From: Roseateles sp. DAIF2
GTDB taxonomy: Bacteria; Pseudomonadota; Gammaproteobacteria; Burkholderiales; Burkholderiaceae_C
Assembly (NCBI RefSeq): GCF_015624425.1
Contig: NZ_CP049919.1
Span: forward strand, 4,030,001-4,094,000
Reading direction: 5' to 3'
Length of the DNA: 64,000 nt
The notes under the pieces are model-generated. The model was not told the origin of the DNA. It saw only the letters and a list, made by a program, of their open reading frames with translations, and searched no databases. Shown here piece after piece: positions 16,154-24,692 of the stretch. Made by a program: the position numbers and the translations under genes. Position 1 is the first letter of the stretch, and every line of letters begins with the position of its first letter.

Positions 16154-17891
16154 CGGCGGATTGTCCCAGACGCTGTCTGGCGGCCGCACGGATCGCGCTC
16201 AGCGTGCTCCGGCTGGTCGAGACATCGGCATCGAGCTTCAGATGGATCAGGCTCGGCCCGTCGGCCGCCAGCGCGGCGCGCAGCGCCGGCTCGAAACCCG
16301 CGGTAGCGTCGACCCGCTGCGCCTGCCAGCCATAGGCCCGCGCCAGCGCCGCGAAGTCGGGGTTGAATAGATCGCTGCCCGAGACCCGGCCCGGGTACTC
16401 GCGCTCCTGGTGCATGCGGATCGTGCCGTAGGTGCCGTTGTCGACGACGATCGAGATCAGCTTCCTTGCGCCGTAGCCGGTGGCGGTGGCCAGCTCCTGG
16501 CCGCTCATCAGGAAGTCGCCGTCGCCGGCGATATTGACCGCCCAGCGGCCCGGTTCGAGCAGCGCAGCGGCCACGGCCGCCGGCACGCCATAGCCCATCG
16601 CGCCCGAGGTCGGCGCCAACTGGTTGCGCCCGACCTGGTGCAGGGCCGGGTAGCGGTGATAGCGGTGCAGCCAGCCGCTGTAGTTGCCGGCGCCGTTGGT
16701 GTAGATCGTGTCCTCGGGCATCAGCCGGTCCAGGGTCTTGATCACCCGGGCCAGGTCCAGCGGCTCGACCGGCGGGGCCTCGTGGTTGGCCTGGTAGTCG
16801 GCCTGGGCCTGACGGGTCCAGTCGGCCCAGGCGGGCTCTCGCTCGGGCGGCGCAAGGCCGGCCAGCGCCGGGGCCGCGCAGGCCATGCTGGCGTTGATCA
16901 GCAGATCGGCCGCATAGACCCGCCCCAGCTCCTCCGCTCCCGCATGGATATGCACCAGCTGCTGCGCGGGCCGCGGCGCCTGCAGCAGGGTGTAACCGCC
17001 GGTGGTCATCTCACCCAGGCGCGGCCCGAGCGCGAGGATCAGGTCGGCCTCCTTGATGCGCGCGGCCAGCTTCGGATTGATGCCGATGCCGACATCGCCG
17101 GCATAGAGCTCATGGCGGTTGTCGAACAGGTCCTGGAAGCGGAAGGCACAGCCCACCGGCAGGCGCCAGCTCTCGGCGAAGCGCTGCAGCGCGGCGCAGG
17201 CCTCTGGCGTCCAGCCACCGCCGCCGGCGATCACGAAGGGGCGCCGCGCCGCCAGCAGGCGTTCGCGCAGCGCGGCCAGCGCGGCCGGCGCGGGCCAGGC
17301 CAGCGCCGGCTCGGCACGCGGCAGCACCGGCGCCGTGGTCGCGCGGGTCAGCATGTCCTCCGGCAGCACCAGCACCACCGGCCCGGGCCGGCCCTGCAGC
17401 GCGGTATGGAAGGCGCGCGCGACATACTCGGGCAGGCGGTCCGCGTCCTGCACCTCGCCGACCCATTTGGCGAAGCCCAGGGTGCCGGGGCCGAACATCT
17501 GGCGATAGTCCAGTTCCTGGAAGGCTTCGCGGTCGCGCTGGTCGCTGGCCACCTGGCCGATGAAGAGGATCATCGGCGTCGAATCCTGGAAGGCCGTGTG
17601 CAGCCCGATGCTGGCATTGGTCGCCCCCGGCCCGCGCGTCACGAAGCAGATGCCGGGCCGCCCGGTCAGCTTGCCCTGCGCCTCGGCCATGAAGGCCGCC
17701 CCGCCCTCCTGGCGGCAGGCGATGAAGCGGATGCCCCGGTCGCGATGCTCGTGGAAGCCGTCGAGCACGGCGAGATAGCTCTCGCCGGGGACGCCGAAGA
17801 CATCGGTCACGCCTTGGGCGATCAGGGCTTCGACGAGGGCATGGCCGGCAAGCCGGGCATCGGATCCACGGGGTTGGCTGCTGCTCTTCAT
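16146..17891 (-). CDS. Thiamine-diphosphate-dependent enzyme, acetolactate synthase large-subunit family
   Basis: A 581-residue protein with the three-domain layout of the ThDP (POX/ALS) family. The Pyr domain has the catalytic Glu in CRQEGGAAFMAEA and VTRGPGATNASIG; a central domain follows; the PP domain carries the ThDP/Mg motif GDGDFLMSGQELATATGYG...NGTYG. This is known for acetolactate synthase, glyoxylate carboligase, benzoylformate decarboxylase and related enzymes. The lack of an adjacent ilvN/ilvC argues against the biosynthetic acetolactate synthase; the substrate is unknown. It is followed, with 8 bp overlap, by the S4-domain gene. Confidence 0.88.
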   Translation of the reverse strand: MKSSSQPRGSDARLAGHALVEALIAQGVTDVFGVPGESYLAVLDGFHEHRDRGIRFIACRQEGGAAFMAEAQGKLTGRPGICFVTRGPGATNASIGLHTAFQDSTPMILFIGQVASDQRDREAFQELDYRQMFGPGTLGFAKWVGEVQDADRLPEYVARAFHTALQGRPGPVVLVLPEDMLTRATTAPVLPRAEPALAWPAPAALAALRERLLAARRPFVIAGGGGWTPEACAALQRFAESWRLPVGCAFRFQDLFDNRHELYAGDVGIGINPKLAARIKEADLILALGPRLGEMTTGGYTLLQAPRPAQQLVHIHAGAEELGRVYAADLLINASMACAAPALAGLAPPEREPAWADWTRQAQADYQANHEAPPVEPLDLARVIKTLDRLMPEDTIYTNGAGNYSGWLHRYHRYPALHQVGRNQLAPTSGAMGYGVPAAVAAALLEPGRWAVNIAGDGDFLMSGQELATATGYGARKLISIVVDNGTYGTIRMHQEREYPGRVSGSDLFNPDFAALARAYGWQAQRVDATAGFEPALRAALAADGPSLIHLKLDADVSTSRSTLSAIRAAARQRLGQSADE

Positions 17892-18000
17892 GCCCGCCGA
17901 CTGTAGCGCTCACCTGCCCCGAAAAGGTATCGCACCTGCGGGATCAGGGAAGACCACAGGGCGCATCTTGAGCTGCCGCAAGATTGGCGAGGAAGCTTCG

Positions 18001-18552
18001 CTACTTGACCTGCCCCGCCTTGCAGGTCGGCGATTCGATCTCGTAGCCCAGCCAGAGATACAGATGGGTTTTCTGCCTTTTCCGGCCGGACGCCGGCTCC
18101 AGCAGATGGACACCCTCCGAGCTGGTGCACAAACTCGCCCGGCTCTTGCCCCCATGACGGTCGCTCGCCTCCAGTTGCCCGTCTCGCCCATTGCGCACCC
18201 GGCTCGGTTGACCCCATGCGGCGATGCCGATGAAGGGCATGTCGGTCCATTCGCGCGGGACTGGCACCCGGTACAGCAGTGGCTCGACGCCCGAAAGCTT
18301 GTTGATCGCAACGGCCTCGCCCTTGCCGACCGGCACCAGATCCGCGGCCCGCAAATGCTTGCAGCAGACCGGACGCGACTCCGCATCCGGGTACTGAACC
18401 AGCAGCGTCGCACTCGGATCTGGCCGCTTGGCCGTGATCAGCAGGGCCTTGCCCTCCCCGTCCATCTTGAGGATGCCGTACTCCGCCGCCGACGCGCCAG
18501 CACAGGCAGCAGCCCAGAGCAAGACCGTTGCCAGGAGCCGTTCAATGCTCAT
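18001..18552 (-). CDS. Secreted protein of unknown function
   Basis: A 183-residue protein with a clear signal peptide (MSIERLLATVLLWAAACAGASA) and no recognisable domain. The mature part contains four Cys (a CC pair near residue 63, one near 142 and one near 177), which suggests periplasmic disulfides. Its GC content and codon use are slightly lower than in the neighbours, with more Lys, so it could be a recent acquisition. It lies between the MFS transporter and the TPP enzyme, all on the minus strand, but gaps of 48 and 109 bp argue for its own transcript. I do not recognise the family. Confidence 0.6.
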   Translation of the reverse strand: MSIERLLATVLLWAAACAGASAAEYGILKMDGEGKALLITAKRPDPSATLLVQYPDAESRPVCCKHLRAADLVPVGKGEAVAINKLSGVEPLLYRVPVPREWTDMPFIGIAAWGQPSRVRNGRDGQLEASDRHGGKSRASLCTSSEGVHLLEPASGRKRQKTHLYLWLGYEIESPTCKAGQVK

Positions 18553-18600
18553 CAGGACCAGTGAGGTACATCGCTGATCGAGGCATGCGGCGGCTCAAGC

Positions 18601-19860
18601 TCAGGCCGCCGCCGCGCGCCGCATATTGACGACACGCAAACCGACCAACCCCGCCGAAGCGATCCCCAAGCCCAGCGCCAGGGCCGAGCCGGCGAAAACG
18701 CCGGAGGCATAGCCGCGGTCCAGCAGCGCGCCGAAGATCGGGGCGGCCAGCGCGAAGCCGACGTCCAGGCCCGAGTAGACGGTGCCGTAGACCCGGCCGG
18801 TGGCGCCGGGAGGCGCGGCGCGCTTGATCAGCATGTCGCGCGAGGGGCCGGCCAAGCCGGTGCCGAAGCCGGCCAGCGCGGTCGCGGCGGCGGCCACCAG
18901 CGGCGGCAGGATGCCACTGGCGGTCAGCAACAGCAGCACGGCGGCGGCGGCCATCGCGGCGGCGATGGTGCGCTCCAGACGCTCGACCTTGGCCACCAGG
19001 AAGCCGCCCAGCACCATGCCGGCCGCGCCGCACAGCATGTAGCCGGTCACGACATAGGCGGTGATCGACAGCGGCAGGCCGTACATCTTGCCCAGGGCCG
19101 GGCTGGCGAAGCTCTGGATCGCGCTCAGGGCCGCGGTGGTGAAGAAGAAGAAGCTGAAGCACAGCCAGACCGAGGGCAGGCGCAGGAAGGCCATCGGGTG
19201 CTCCTGCTTGGCGCCGGGCGCCGGCTTGGCATGGCCCCAGGAACCCTGGCGGTCGTCGATCGCCTCGCGCTGCCAGAACAGCAGCAGCAGCACCGCCAGC
19301 GCCACCAGGCCGGTGCCCAGATAGGCATAGCGCCAATGGCCGGTGGCCTGCGCAATGCCGATCGAGAACACCGGCGCCAGCGCCCAGCCGAGGTTGCCGG
19401 TGATGCCGTGCACCGAGAAGGCATGGCCCAGGCGTGGCTGCGAGACGCGCTTGTTCAGGATCGTGAAATCGACCGGGTGGAAGGGTGCGTTGCCCAGGCC
19501 GGCCAGCGCGGCGGCCAGCATCAGCCCGCTGAAGCCGGTGGCGGTGCCGGCCGCGATCGAGGCCAGCACGAAGCTGGCCAGCGCCGCGAACAGCACCGGC
19601 CGCGCGCCGGTGCGGTCAACCAGGAAGCCGGCCAGCGCCTGGCCGACGCCGGAGATCACGAAGAAGGTCGTGACCAGCAGGCCCAGCTCCGAATAGCTGA
19701 AGCCGAACTCCTGGCGGAAGGCCGGGAACAGCGGCACCAGCAACATGTGGAAGAAATGCGAGGTGCCATGGGCCAGGCCGATCAGGCTGATCGTGCCGTA
19801 GTCGCGCCGGGCCTGGTCGCGCGGCTCGCTAGGGAGCGGGAGTGAGGACGTTGTATTCAT
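18601..19860 (-). CDS. MFS transporter (Fsr/fosmidomycin-resistance-like)
   Basis: A 419-residue, 12-helix major facilitator protein. The first helix region ISLIGLAHGTSHFFHMLLVPLFP and LGNAPFHPVDFTILNKRV...HAFSVHGITGNLGWALAP are characteristic of the Fsr-like branch of drug exporters. GFLVDRTGARPVLF is the MFS loop 2-3 motif. The gene is divergent from an AraC-family regulator with a 70-bp shared control region holding an inverted repeat, the usual arrangement of an efflux pump with its own activator or repressor. The substrate is not readable. Confidence 0.88.
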   Translation of the reverse strand: MNTTSSLPLPSEPRDQARRDYGTISLIGLAHGTSHFFHMLLVPLFPAFRQEFGFSYSELGLLVTTFFVISGVGQALAGFLVDRTGARPVLFAALASFVLASIAAGTATGFSGLMLAAALAGLGNAPFHPVDFTILNKRVSQPRLGHAFSVHGITGNLGWALAPVFSIGIAQATGHWRYAYLGTGLVALAVLLLLFWQREAIDDRQGSWGHAKPAPGAKQEHPMAFLRLPSVWLCFSFFFFTTAALSAIQSFASPALGKMYGLPLSITAYVVTGYMLCGAAGMVLGGFLVAKVERLERTIAAAMAAAAVLLLLTASGILPPLVAAAATALAGFGTGLAGPSRDMLIKRAAPPGATGRVYGTVYSGLDVGFALAAPIFGALLDRGYASGVFAGSALALGLGIASAGLVGLRVVNMRRAAAA

Positions 19861-19896
19861 GGGGCCAATGTAGGCGGGCCCGCCCCGGCAGAGTTA

Positions 19897-19919
19897 CGAT
19901 AGATGGACAAGCTCTATCG
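19897..19919. promoter_or_regulatory. Candidate operator between the MFS and AraC-type genes
   Basis: CGATAG-N11-CTATCG, a perfect 6-bp inverted repeat of 23 bp total, sits in the 70-bp divergent region, 12 bp before the AraC-type start codon. Position and symmetry fit a binding site for the adjacent regulator, as in other divergent AraC/MFS pairs. No test of this is possible from sequence alone. Confidence 0.5.
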
Positions 19920-19930
19920 AATTTCCGCCA

Positions 19931-20767
19931 ATGAGCAAAACCGCTGCCGCCGCGGCCAGCCCGCATCGCACCAGCCTGCCGCCCGCCGACCCGCGCCGCT
20001 ATGCGCCAACGCCGGAGCGGCCCCTGCGCGGCAAGGCGCGGCTGATGGAGAACCAGATGGACATCCAGCCGCACCATCACGAATGGGGCCAGCTGGTGTT
20101 CTCGATCAGCGGCGCGGTGCGGGTCAGCACCAGCGCGCACACCTACATCGTGCCGCCCTCGCGCGCGGTCTGGATCCCGCGCCGCGTCGTGCATGCGGTC
20201 TCGGCGATCGAGCGCGCCCATCTGCGCACCCTCTACCTGCACAGCCGCCTGACCGATGGCGACGCGACCTGGTCGCACAGCCGGGTGCTGGAGGTCTCGC
20301 CGCTGCTGCGCGAGCTGGTGTTGCAGCTGCCGCTCGACCCGGAAGCCCCGCCCGCCACCCCGGCCGAGCGCGAACGCGAGCGCTGCATCACCCATCTGGT
20401 GGTCGACGAACTGGGCCGCGCGCGCAGCCTGCGACTGGGCGTGGCGCTGCCGCAGGACAAGAGGCTGCGGCGCTTGTGCGAGGCGATGATCGCAGCGCCA
20501 GCGCGGCACCAGGCGTTGGCCGACTGGGCCGCCGAGGTCGGCGCCAGCGAACGCACGGTCTCGCGCCTGTTCCGCGAGCAGCTGGGCACCGGCTATGCGC
20601 AATGGCGCACCCAGGTGCTGCTGGCCCATGCGCTGTCGATGGCGGCCAAGCAGAAGCCGATGAGCCATATCGCCGCCGAGCTGGGCTATGCCAGCGCCAG
20701 CGCCTTCAGCGCGATGGTGACGCGCACCGTCGGCATGCCGCCGAGCCGCTTCTTCGCCGAGGCCTGA
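19931..20767 (+). CDS. AraC-family transcriptional regulator with N-terminal cupin domain
   Basis: A 278-residue regulator. The N-terminal half is a cupin-type sensor (MDIQPHHHEWGQLVFSISGAVRV then VPPSRAVWIPRRVVHAV, residues about 40-100). The C-terminal half has two helix-turn-helix motifs: ALADWAAEVGASERTVSRLFREQLG and PMSHIAAELGYASASAFSAMVTRTVGMPPSRFF. The organisation matches NimR-type regulators, which control a divergently encoded MFS exporter. Here the divergent neighbour is also an MFS gene and the spacer holds an inverted repeat, so control of that exporter is a reasonable inference. Confidence 0.92.
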   Translation: MSKTAAAAASPHRTSLPPADPRRYAPTPERPLRGKARLMENQMDIQPHHHEWGQLVFSISGAVRVSTSAHTYIVPPSRAVWIPRRVVHAVSAIERAHLRTLYLHSRLTDGDATWSHSRVLEVSPLLRELVLQLPLDPEAPPATPAERERERCITHLVVDELGRARSLRLGVALPQDKRLRRLCEAMIAAPARHQALADWAAEVGASERTVSRLFREQLGTGYAQWRTQVLLAHALSMAAKQKPMSHIAAELGYASASAFSAMVTRTVGMPPSRFFAEA

Positions 20768-20788
20768 GGGCGCCCCGTCGCCCGGGAT

Positions 20789-22330
20789 TCAGGTCGACGC
20801 GAGCCGGAACGCCCCCACCACCGCATTCAGCGCCTGGGTCTGCGCGATCAGGCTCTCGGTGACCGCCGTCGACTGCTCGACCAGGGCCGCGTTCTGCTGC
20901 GTCATCTGGTCGACCTGGGCCACCGAGGTGTTGATGTCGACGATGCCCTTGCTCTGCTGCTCGGCGCCGGCGCTGATCGAGGCGATCTGCTCGGTCACCG
21001 ACTGCACGCTGCGCACCAGCTCGTTCATGGTCTGGCCGGTGTCCTGCACCAGCGCCACGCCGGACTCCACCGTCTGCACGCTGGCATTGACCAGCGCCGC
21101 GATCTCCTTGGCCGCCGAGGCCGCGCGCTGCGCCAGCGCGCGCACCTCGCCGGCGACGACGGCGAAGCCCTTGCCCTGTTCGCCGGCACGCGCCGCCTCG
21201 ACCGCTGCATTGAGCGCCAGCAGATTGGTCTGGAAGGCGATCGCATCGATCATGCCGATGATGTCGCCGATCTTGTGCGAGCTCACCCGGATGCCGCCCA
21301 TGGTCTCGACCACGCGCTTGACCATGTCGCCGCCGCGCTGCGCCACATCGGCCGCCGAGCGGGCGAGCTGGGTCGCCTCGGCGGCCGCGTCGGCGCTCTG
21401 CCGCACATGGGCCGTCAGCTGCTCCATCGAGGAGCTGCTGGCCTGCAGATGCCCGGCGGTCTGCTCGGTGCGCGAGCTCAGGTCGCGGGTGCCGCCGGCA
21501 ATCTCGGAGGCCGAGGTCAGGATCGAATCGGAGGAGCTGCGCACCCGCTCCATCGATTGCGCCAGCCGCGCCACCATGCTCTCCAGGCGGCGGCGCAGCT
21601 CGCCCATCTCGTCGCGATCCTCGCAGGCTGGCCAGGCCCGCAGGTCGCCCTGGGCCACCGCGTCGGCGCGGCTCTCGACGGCGCGGATCTCGCGCAGGAT
21701 CCGGCGCAACATCCAGATCGAGCACAGCACTGCGCCCACCCCCACCACAGCGGCCAGCAGCAGCAGGCCCCAGAAGGCGCGCCGGCCCTGGTCCAGCATC
21801 GCCTGGCGATCGAGGTCGCCCTGCTCGTCCATGCGCTGCACGATGCCCGCCACCGCCTCGCTCAGCTTGGCAAAGCTGGCCTCCGCGCCCTGCAGGGCCG
21901 CCACGCCCAGATTGGGGTCGACGCCCGCCATGTCGATCGCCTCGTCCGACTGCTTCACATAGCGGCCCAGCAGCGCGTCCGTCTCGCTCATCAGCTGGCG
22001 GATGCGCTCGTCCTGCCCGACCGCCAGATCGGCACCGCGCAAGACCTGGCGCACCGCCGCCACCTGCTCGGACAGGGCCGCGCGCTCCTTCTTGATCTCG
22101 GCGTCGTTCAGCGAGCTGGTCAGCGCCACCGTCCTGAACACCCGCCCGTGGATCACGCCGATGCGGGTCTGCGCGGCGCTGAGGGACTTGAACAGGTCCA
22201 TCTGCTTGTCCACCAGCGCCGCCTGCTGCACCTCCTGCTGCTGGCGCTGCCAGGCGCCCAGCTGCGAGGCCAGGAACATCGCGGCGACGGTCAGCGCCGG
22301 GGCAAGGATGAGCTTGGTCTTGATCTTCAT
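20789..22330 (-). CDS. Methyl-accepting chemotaxis protein (Tsr/Tar class)
   Basis: A 513-residue chemoreceptor: N-terminal membrane helix, a periplasmic four-helix-bundle type domain of about 155 residues, a second membrane helix ([23 protein letters not shown], about 187-209), a HAMP linker, and the cytoplasmic signalling domain with the conserved hairpin tip [38 protein letters not shown] strong Shine-Dalgarno (AGGGAGGTG) precedes the start. It lies 59 bp downstream of a small periplasmic Cache protein in the same direction, a probable ligand-sensing partner. There is no C-terminal pentapeptide for CheR tethering. Confidence 0.95.
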   Translation of the reverse strand: MKIKTKLILAPALTVAAMFLASQLGAWQRQQQEVQQAALVDKQMDLFKSLSAAQTRIGVIHGRVFRTVALTSSLNDAEIKKERAALSEQVAAVRQVLRGADLAVGQDERIRQLMSETDALLGRYVKQSDEAIDMAGVDPNLGVAALQGAEASFAKLSEAVAGIVQRMDEQGDLDRQAMLDQGRRAFWGLLLLAAVVGVGAVLCSIWMLRRILREIRAVESRADAVAQGDLRAWPACEDRDEMGELRRRLESMVARLAQSMERVRSSSDSILTSASEIAGGTRDLSSRTEQTAGHLQASSSSMEQLTAHVRQSADAAAEATQLARSAADVAQRGGDMVKRVVETMGGIRVSSHKIGDIIGMIDAIAFQTNLLALNAAVEAARAGEQGKGFAVVAGEVRALAQRAASAAKEIAALVNASVQTVESGVALVQDTGQTMNELVRSVQSVTEQIASISAGAEQQSKGIVDINTSVAQVDQMTQQNAALVEQSTAVTESLIAQTQALNAVVGAFRLAST

Positions 22331-22389
22331 TCTTGTTCACCTCCCTGATCAAGCGACCCGACATGCTGCCCAGGGCAGCAGGGGGCGGG

Positions 22390-22866
22390 CTAAGCCGGCT
22401 TGTAGACACCGCCGCAGACGGCGGTGTCATTCAGCCGCTCGCAATACATGCGCTTGGGCTCGACCTTCTTGGTGGTCGGGTTGGTGAACTTGTAGTCCTG
22501 CCAGAAGGTTCCCTTGCTCTTGGCCAGGTCAACCCGCTCCTTGACGAAGGGCTTGCCGTCCACGTCCTTCAGCTCGATCAGGTTCTTGCCCACCATGCGA
22601 TCGTTGGCGCCATGCGCCTTGACGACGCCCTCGAGGTCGTAGACCACGACGTACAGGTCGCGGTCGATGTACTGCGGCGACTTGGCGGTGATCTCCGCAT
22701 AGACCGGGTCCTTGCCCTGCGACTTGATCGCCTGCACGGTCTTCTTGACCATCGCCACCGCCTGCTCGGGGGTGGCTTTCGCCTCGTCGGCCTGGGCCGT
22801 GCCCGGCACCACCAGCGCCACGCAGGCGGCGACGAATACGGAGGAAAGTCTGCAAAGGTCTCTCAT
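22390..22866 (-). CDS. Periplasmic single-Cache-domain protein
   Basis: A 158-residue exported protein: signal peptide (MRDLCRLSSVFVAACVALVVPGTAQA) followed by one Cache-type sensing domain (AVAMVKKTVQAIKSQGKDPVYAEI, DLYVVVYDLEGVVKAHGAN, MVGKNLIELKDVDGKPFV, FWQDYKFTNPTTKKVEPKRMYCERL). This domain is normally built into chemoreceptors or kinases, but here it is free in the periplasm. The ATG at 22866 has a good Shine-Dalgarno (GGGAG, spacing 5). The chemoreceptor gene directly downstream suggests the two work together, but the link is inference. Confidence 0.88.
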   Translation of the reverse strand: MRDLCRLSSVFVAACVALVVPGTAQADEAKATPEQAVAMVKKTVQAIKSQGKDPVYAEITAKSPQYIDRDLYVVVYDLEGVVKAHGANDRMVGKNLIELKDVDGKPFVKERVDLAKSKGTFWQDYKFTNPTTKKVEPKRMYCERLNDTAVCGGVYKPA

Positions 22867-23064
22867 GACAGCTCCCTGATTCAGAAGAAGTAGTGATCGC
22901 GACCGATGCACGCCCTGGCTGGCAGGCGCTCTGCCCTGTTACCGCACAGTGCATGCCGGTCGATTAGAGCCGATGCGATGGCGGCTCAGCAAGTGCCCGG
23001 ATCGACCCGGCGCGCGCGGGCCCAGGGCATATCCCCCGCGGCCGACGGGGCGACGCCGGCCACC

Positions 23065-23076
23065 TAGAATCCCGGC
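23065..23076 (+). promoter_or_regulatory. Candidate -10 element of nadA (possibly leaderless)
   Basis: TAGAAT at 23065-23070 ends six bases before the nadA ATG; there is no ribosome-binding site in between. If functional, transcription would start at the ATG itself. No clear -35 box. Confidence 0.35.
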
Positions 23077-24180
23077 ATGGAAGCACAGCTGTTTGACTAC
23101 ATCCGCCAGGACGCCGAGGGCGCCAGCTGCACCGCCCATGCCTGGGCCAAGGTGCCGGCCCCCTTGAACCCCAGCCAGCGCGTGGACCTGAAGGCGCGCG
23201 CCGCGGCGCTGCTGAAGGCCCGCAACGCGGTGCTGGTCGCGCATTACTACGTGGACGGAGATCTGCAGGACCTGGCGCTGGAGACCGGCGGCATCGTCTC
23301 CGATTCGCTGGAGATGGCCCGCTTCGGCCGCGACCATGAAGCCCAGACCCTGGTCGTCGCCGGCGTGCGCTTCATGGGCGAGAGCGCCAAGATCCTCAGC
23401 CCCGAGAAGCGCGTGCTGATGCCGGATCTGGACGCCACCTGCTCGCTGGACCTGGGCTGCCCGGCCGAGGAGTTCGCGGCCTTCTGCGACGCCCATCCGG
23501 ACCGCAAGGTGGTGGTCTACGCCAATACCAGCGCCGCGGTGAAGGCGCGCGCCGACTGGATGGTGACCAGCTCCTGCGCGCTGGAGATCGTCTCGCACCT
23601 GAAAGCCCAGGGCGAGAAGATCCTGTGGGCGCCGGACCGGCATCTGGGCCGCTACATCCAGGAGCAGACCGGTGCGGACATGCTGATGTGGAACGGCGCC
23701 TGCATCGTGCACGACGAGTTCAAGGGCCTGGAACTGGACCTGCTGCGCGAGCAGCATCCGGACGCGATGATCCTGGTCCATCCCGAGTCGCCCAAGAACG
23801 TGGTCGACAAGGCCCATGTGGTCGGTTCGACCTCGGCCCTGATCAAGGCGGTGGTGGAAGGCCGCGCGCAGGAATACATCGTCGCCACCGACAACGGCAT
23901 CCTGCATCGCATGCGCCAGCTGGCGCCGGGCAAGACCCTGATCGAGGCGCCCACCGCCGGCAACAGCGCCACCTGCAAGAGCTGCGCGCATTGCCCCTGG
24001 ATGGCGATGAACGGGCTGCAGGGCATCGTCGACTGCCTGGAGCGGGGCAGTGGCGAGATCACGGTCGACGAGCCCGTCCGCGCCAAGGCCCTGGGCTGCA
24101 TCGACCGCATGCTGGACTTCACCGCGGCCCTGAAGGCCGGCCGGCTGCCGGGCTTCGTACCGAACATCGGCGCGGCCTGA
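23077..24180 (+). CDS. nadA: Quinolinate synthase NadA
   Basis: NadA condenses iminoaspartate (from NadB) with dihydroxyacetone phosphate to quinolinate, the precursor of NAD. The 367-residue protein has the three-fold repeat signatures: [50 protein letters not shown], the Cys-containing [21 protein letters not shown], and [13 protein letters not shown]. These provide the [4Fe-4S] ligands. nadB lies 2.8 kb further on the opposite strand, so the pathway is near but not in one operon. No NadR-type site was recognised. Confidence 0.97.
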   Translation: MEAQLFDYIRQDAEGASCTAHAWAKVPAPLNPSQRVDLKARAAALLKARNAVLVAHYYVDGDLQDLALETGGIVSDSLEMARFGRDHEAQTLVVAGVRFMGESAKILSPEKRVLMPDLDATCSLDLGCPAEEFAAFCDAHPDRKVVVYANTSAAVKARADWMVTSSCALEIVSHLKAQGEKILWAPDRHLGRYIQEQTGADMLMWNGACIVHDEFKGLELDLLREQHPDAMILVHPESPKNVVDKAHVVGSTSALIKAVVEGRAQEYIVATDNGILHRMRQLAPGKTLIEAPTAGNSATCKSCAHCPWMAMNGLQGIVDCLERGSGEITVDEPVRAKALGCIDRMLDFTAALKAGRLPGFVPNIGAA

Positions 24181-24226
24181 GCGGGGCCGCGCGCCGGACG
24201 GCGGCGGCCCGCGAACACCCGCGAAT

Positions 24227-24249
24227 AGCCCGAATCGGGGCTGGTTTTT
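24227..24249 (+). terminator. Candidate intrinsic terminator of nadA
   Basis: Short stem AGCCC / GGGCT with a six-base loop, followed by GG and five T residues. It starts 47 bp after the nadA stop. Confidence 0.6.
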
Positions 24250-24312
24250 CCGCAGCCATGGGCGCTATAAAGCGTCTATCGTTGCGCGACAACCATCATC
24301 CGAGGCCGCCTT

Positions 24313-24600
24313 ATGACCGACTTCACTTCGCTGTACAACCATCACGAACGCGAGGTGTTCGCCGCCGTCGTGGAGCATGCGCCGCGCTTCCCCGAGCTCA
24401 ACAAGAGCGCGGACCTGCTGGTCGACGTGGCCTGCGTCGCGCTGAACCGCCTGCCGCCGCGCTACATCCGCCATGAGGTGGACTTCTCCTTCTACCTGAC
24501 CGAGCCGGAGCGGCTGGAGATCGACGCGGCGATCAAGGAGGCGGTCAGCTACGCCTTCAACTTCGTGCAGGCCCGCATGCAGCTGCGCGCCAGCCGCTGA
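24313..24600 (+). CDS. ComFB-family protein
   Basis: A 95-residue protein matching the late-competence ComFB family: YNHHEREVFAAVV near the N-terminus, DVACVALNRLPPRYIRHEVDFSFYL in the core, and IDAAIKEAVSYAFNFVQAR. ComFB was first noted in the Bacillus comF operon; homologues in cyanobacteria bind cyclic dinucleotides. A TATAAA hexamer at 24266-24271 and a GAGG ribosome-binding site support an independent transcript. A cyclic-dinucleotide receptor role would fit the GGDEF protein at 33 kb, but nothing in the sequence links the two directly. Confidence 0.85.
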   Translation: MTDFTSLYNHHEREVFAAVVEHAPRFPELNKSADLLVDVACVALNRLPPRYIRHEVDFSFYLTEPERLEIDAAIKEAVSYAFNFVQARMQLRASR

Positions 24601-24660
24601 CGCGATTCGCCCCCGCGGCGGCCGCGCAGCGGGGCCTATGGACCCGGGAGGCTATACTCA

Positions 24661-24679
24661 GATGATAATAATTCTCATC
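24661..24679 (+). promoter_or_regulatory. Fur box upstream of the TonB-dependent receptor
   Basis: GATGATAATAATTCTCATC matches the 19-bp consensus Fur box at 14 positions. It follows TATACT (24653-24658), a possible -10 element, and lies 13 bp before the receptor start. Iron-bound Fur would block transcription here. Confidence 0.8.
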
Positions 24680-24692
24680 TGCAGTAGTTTCA

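Noticed and set aside
16146..17891. Biosynthetic acetolactate synthase IlvB
   Set aside because: No ilvN or ilvC adjacent and the ThDP family is broad; only the family level is supported.
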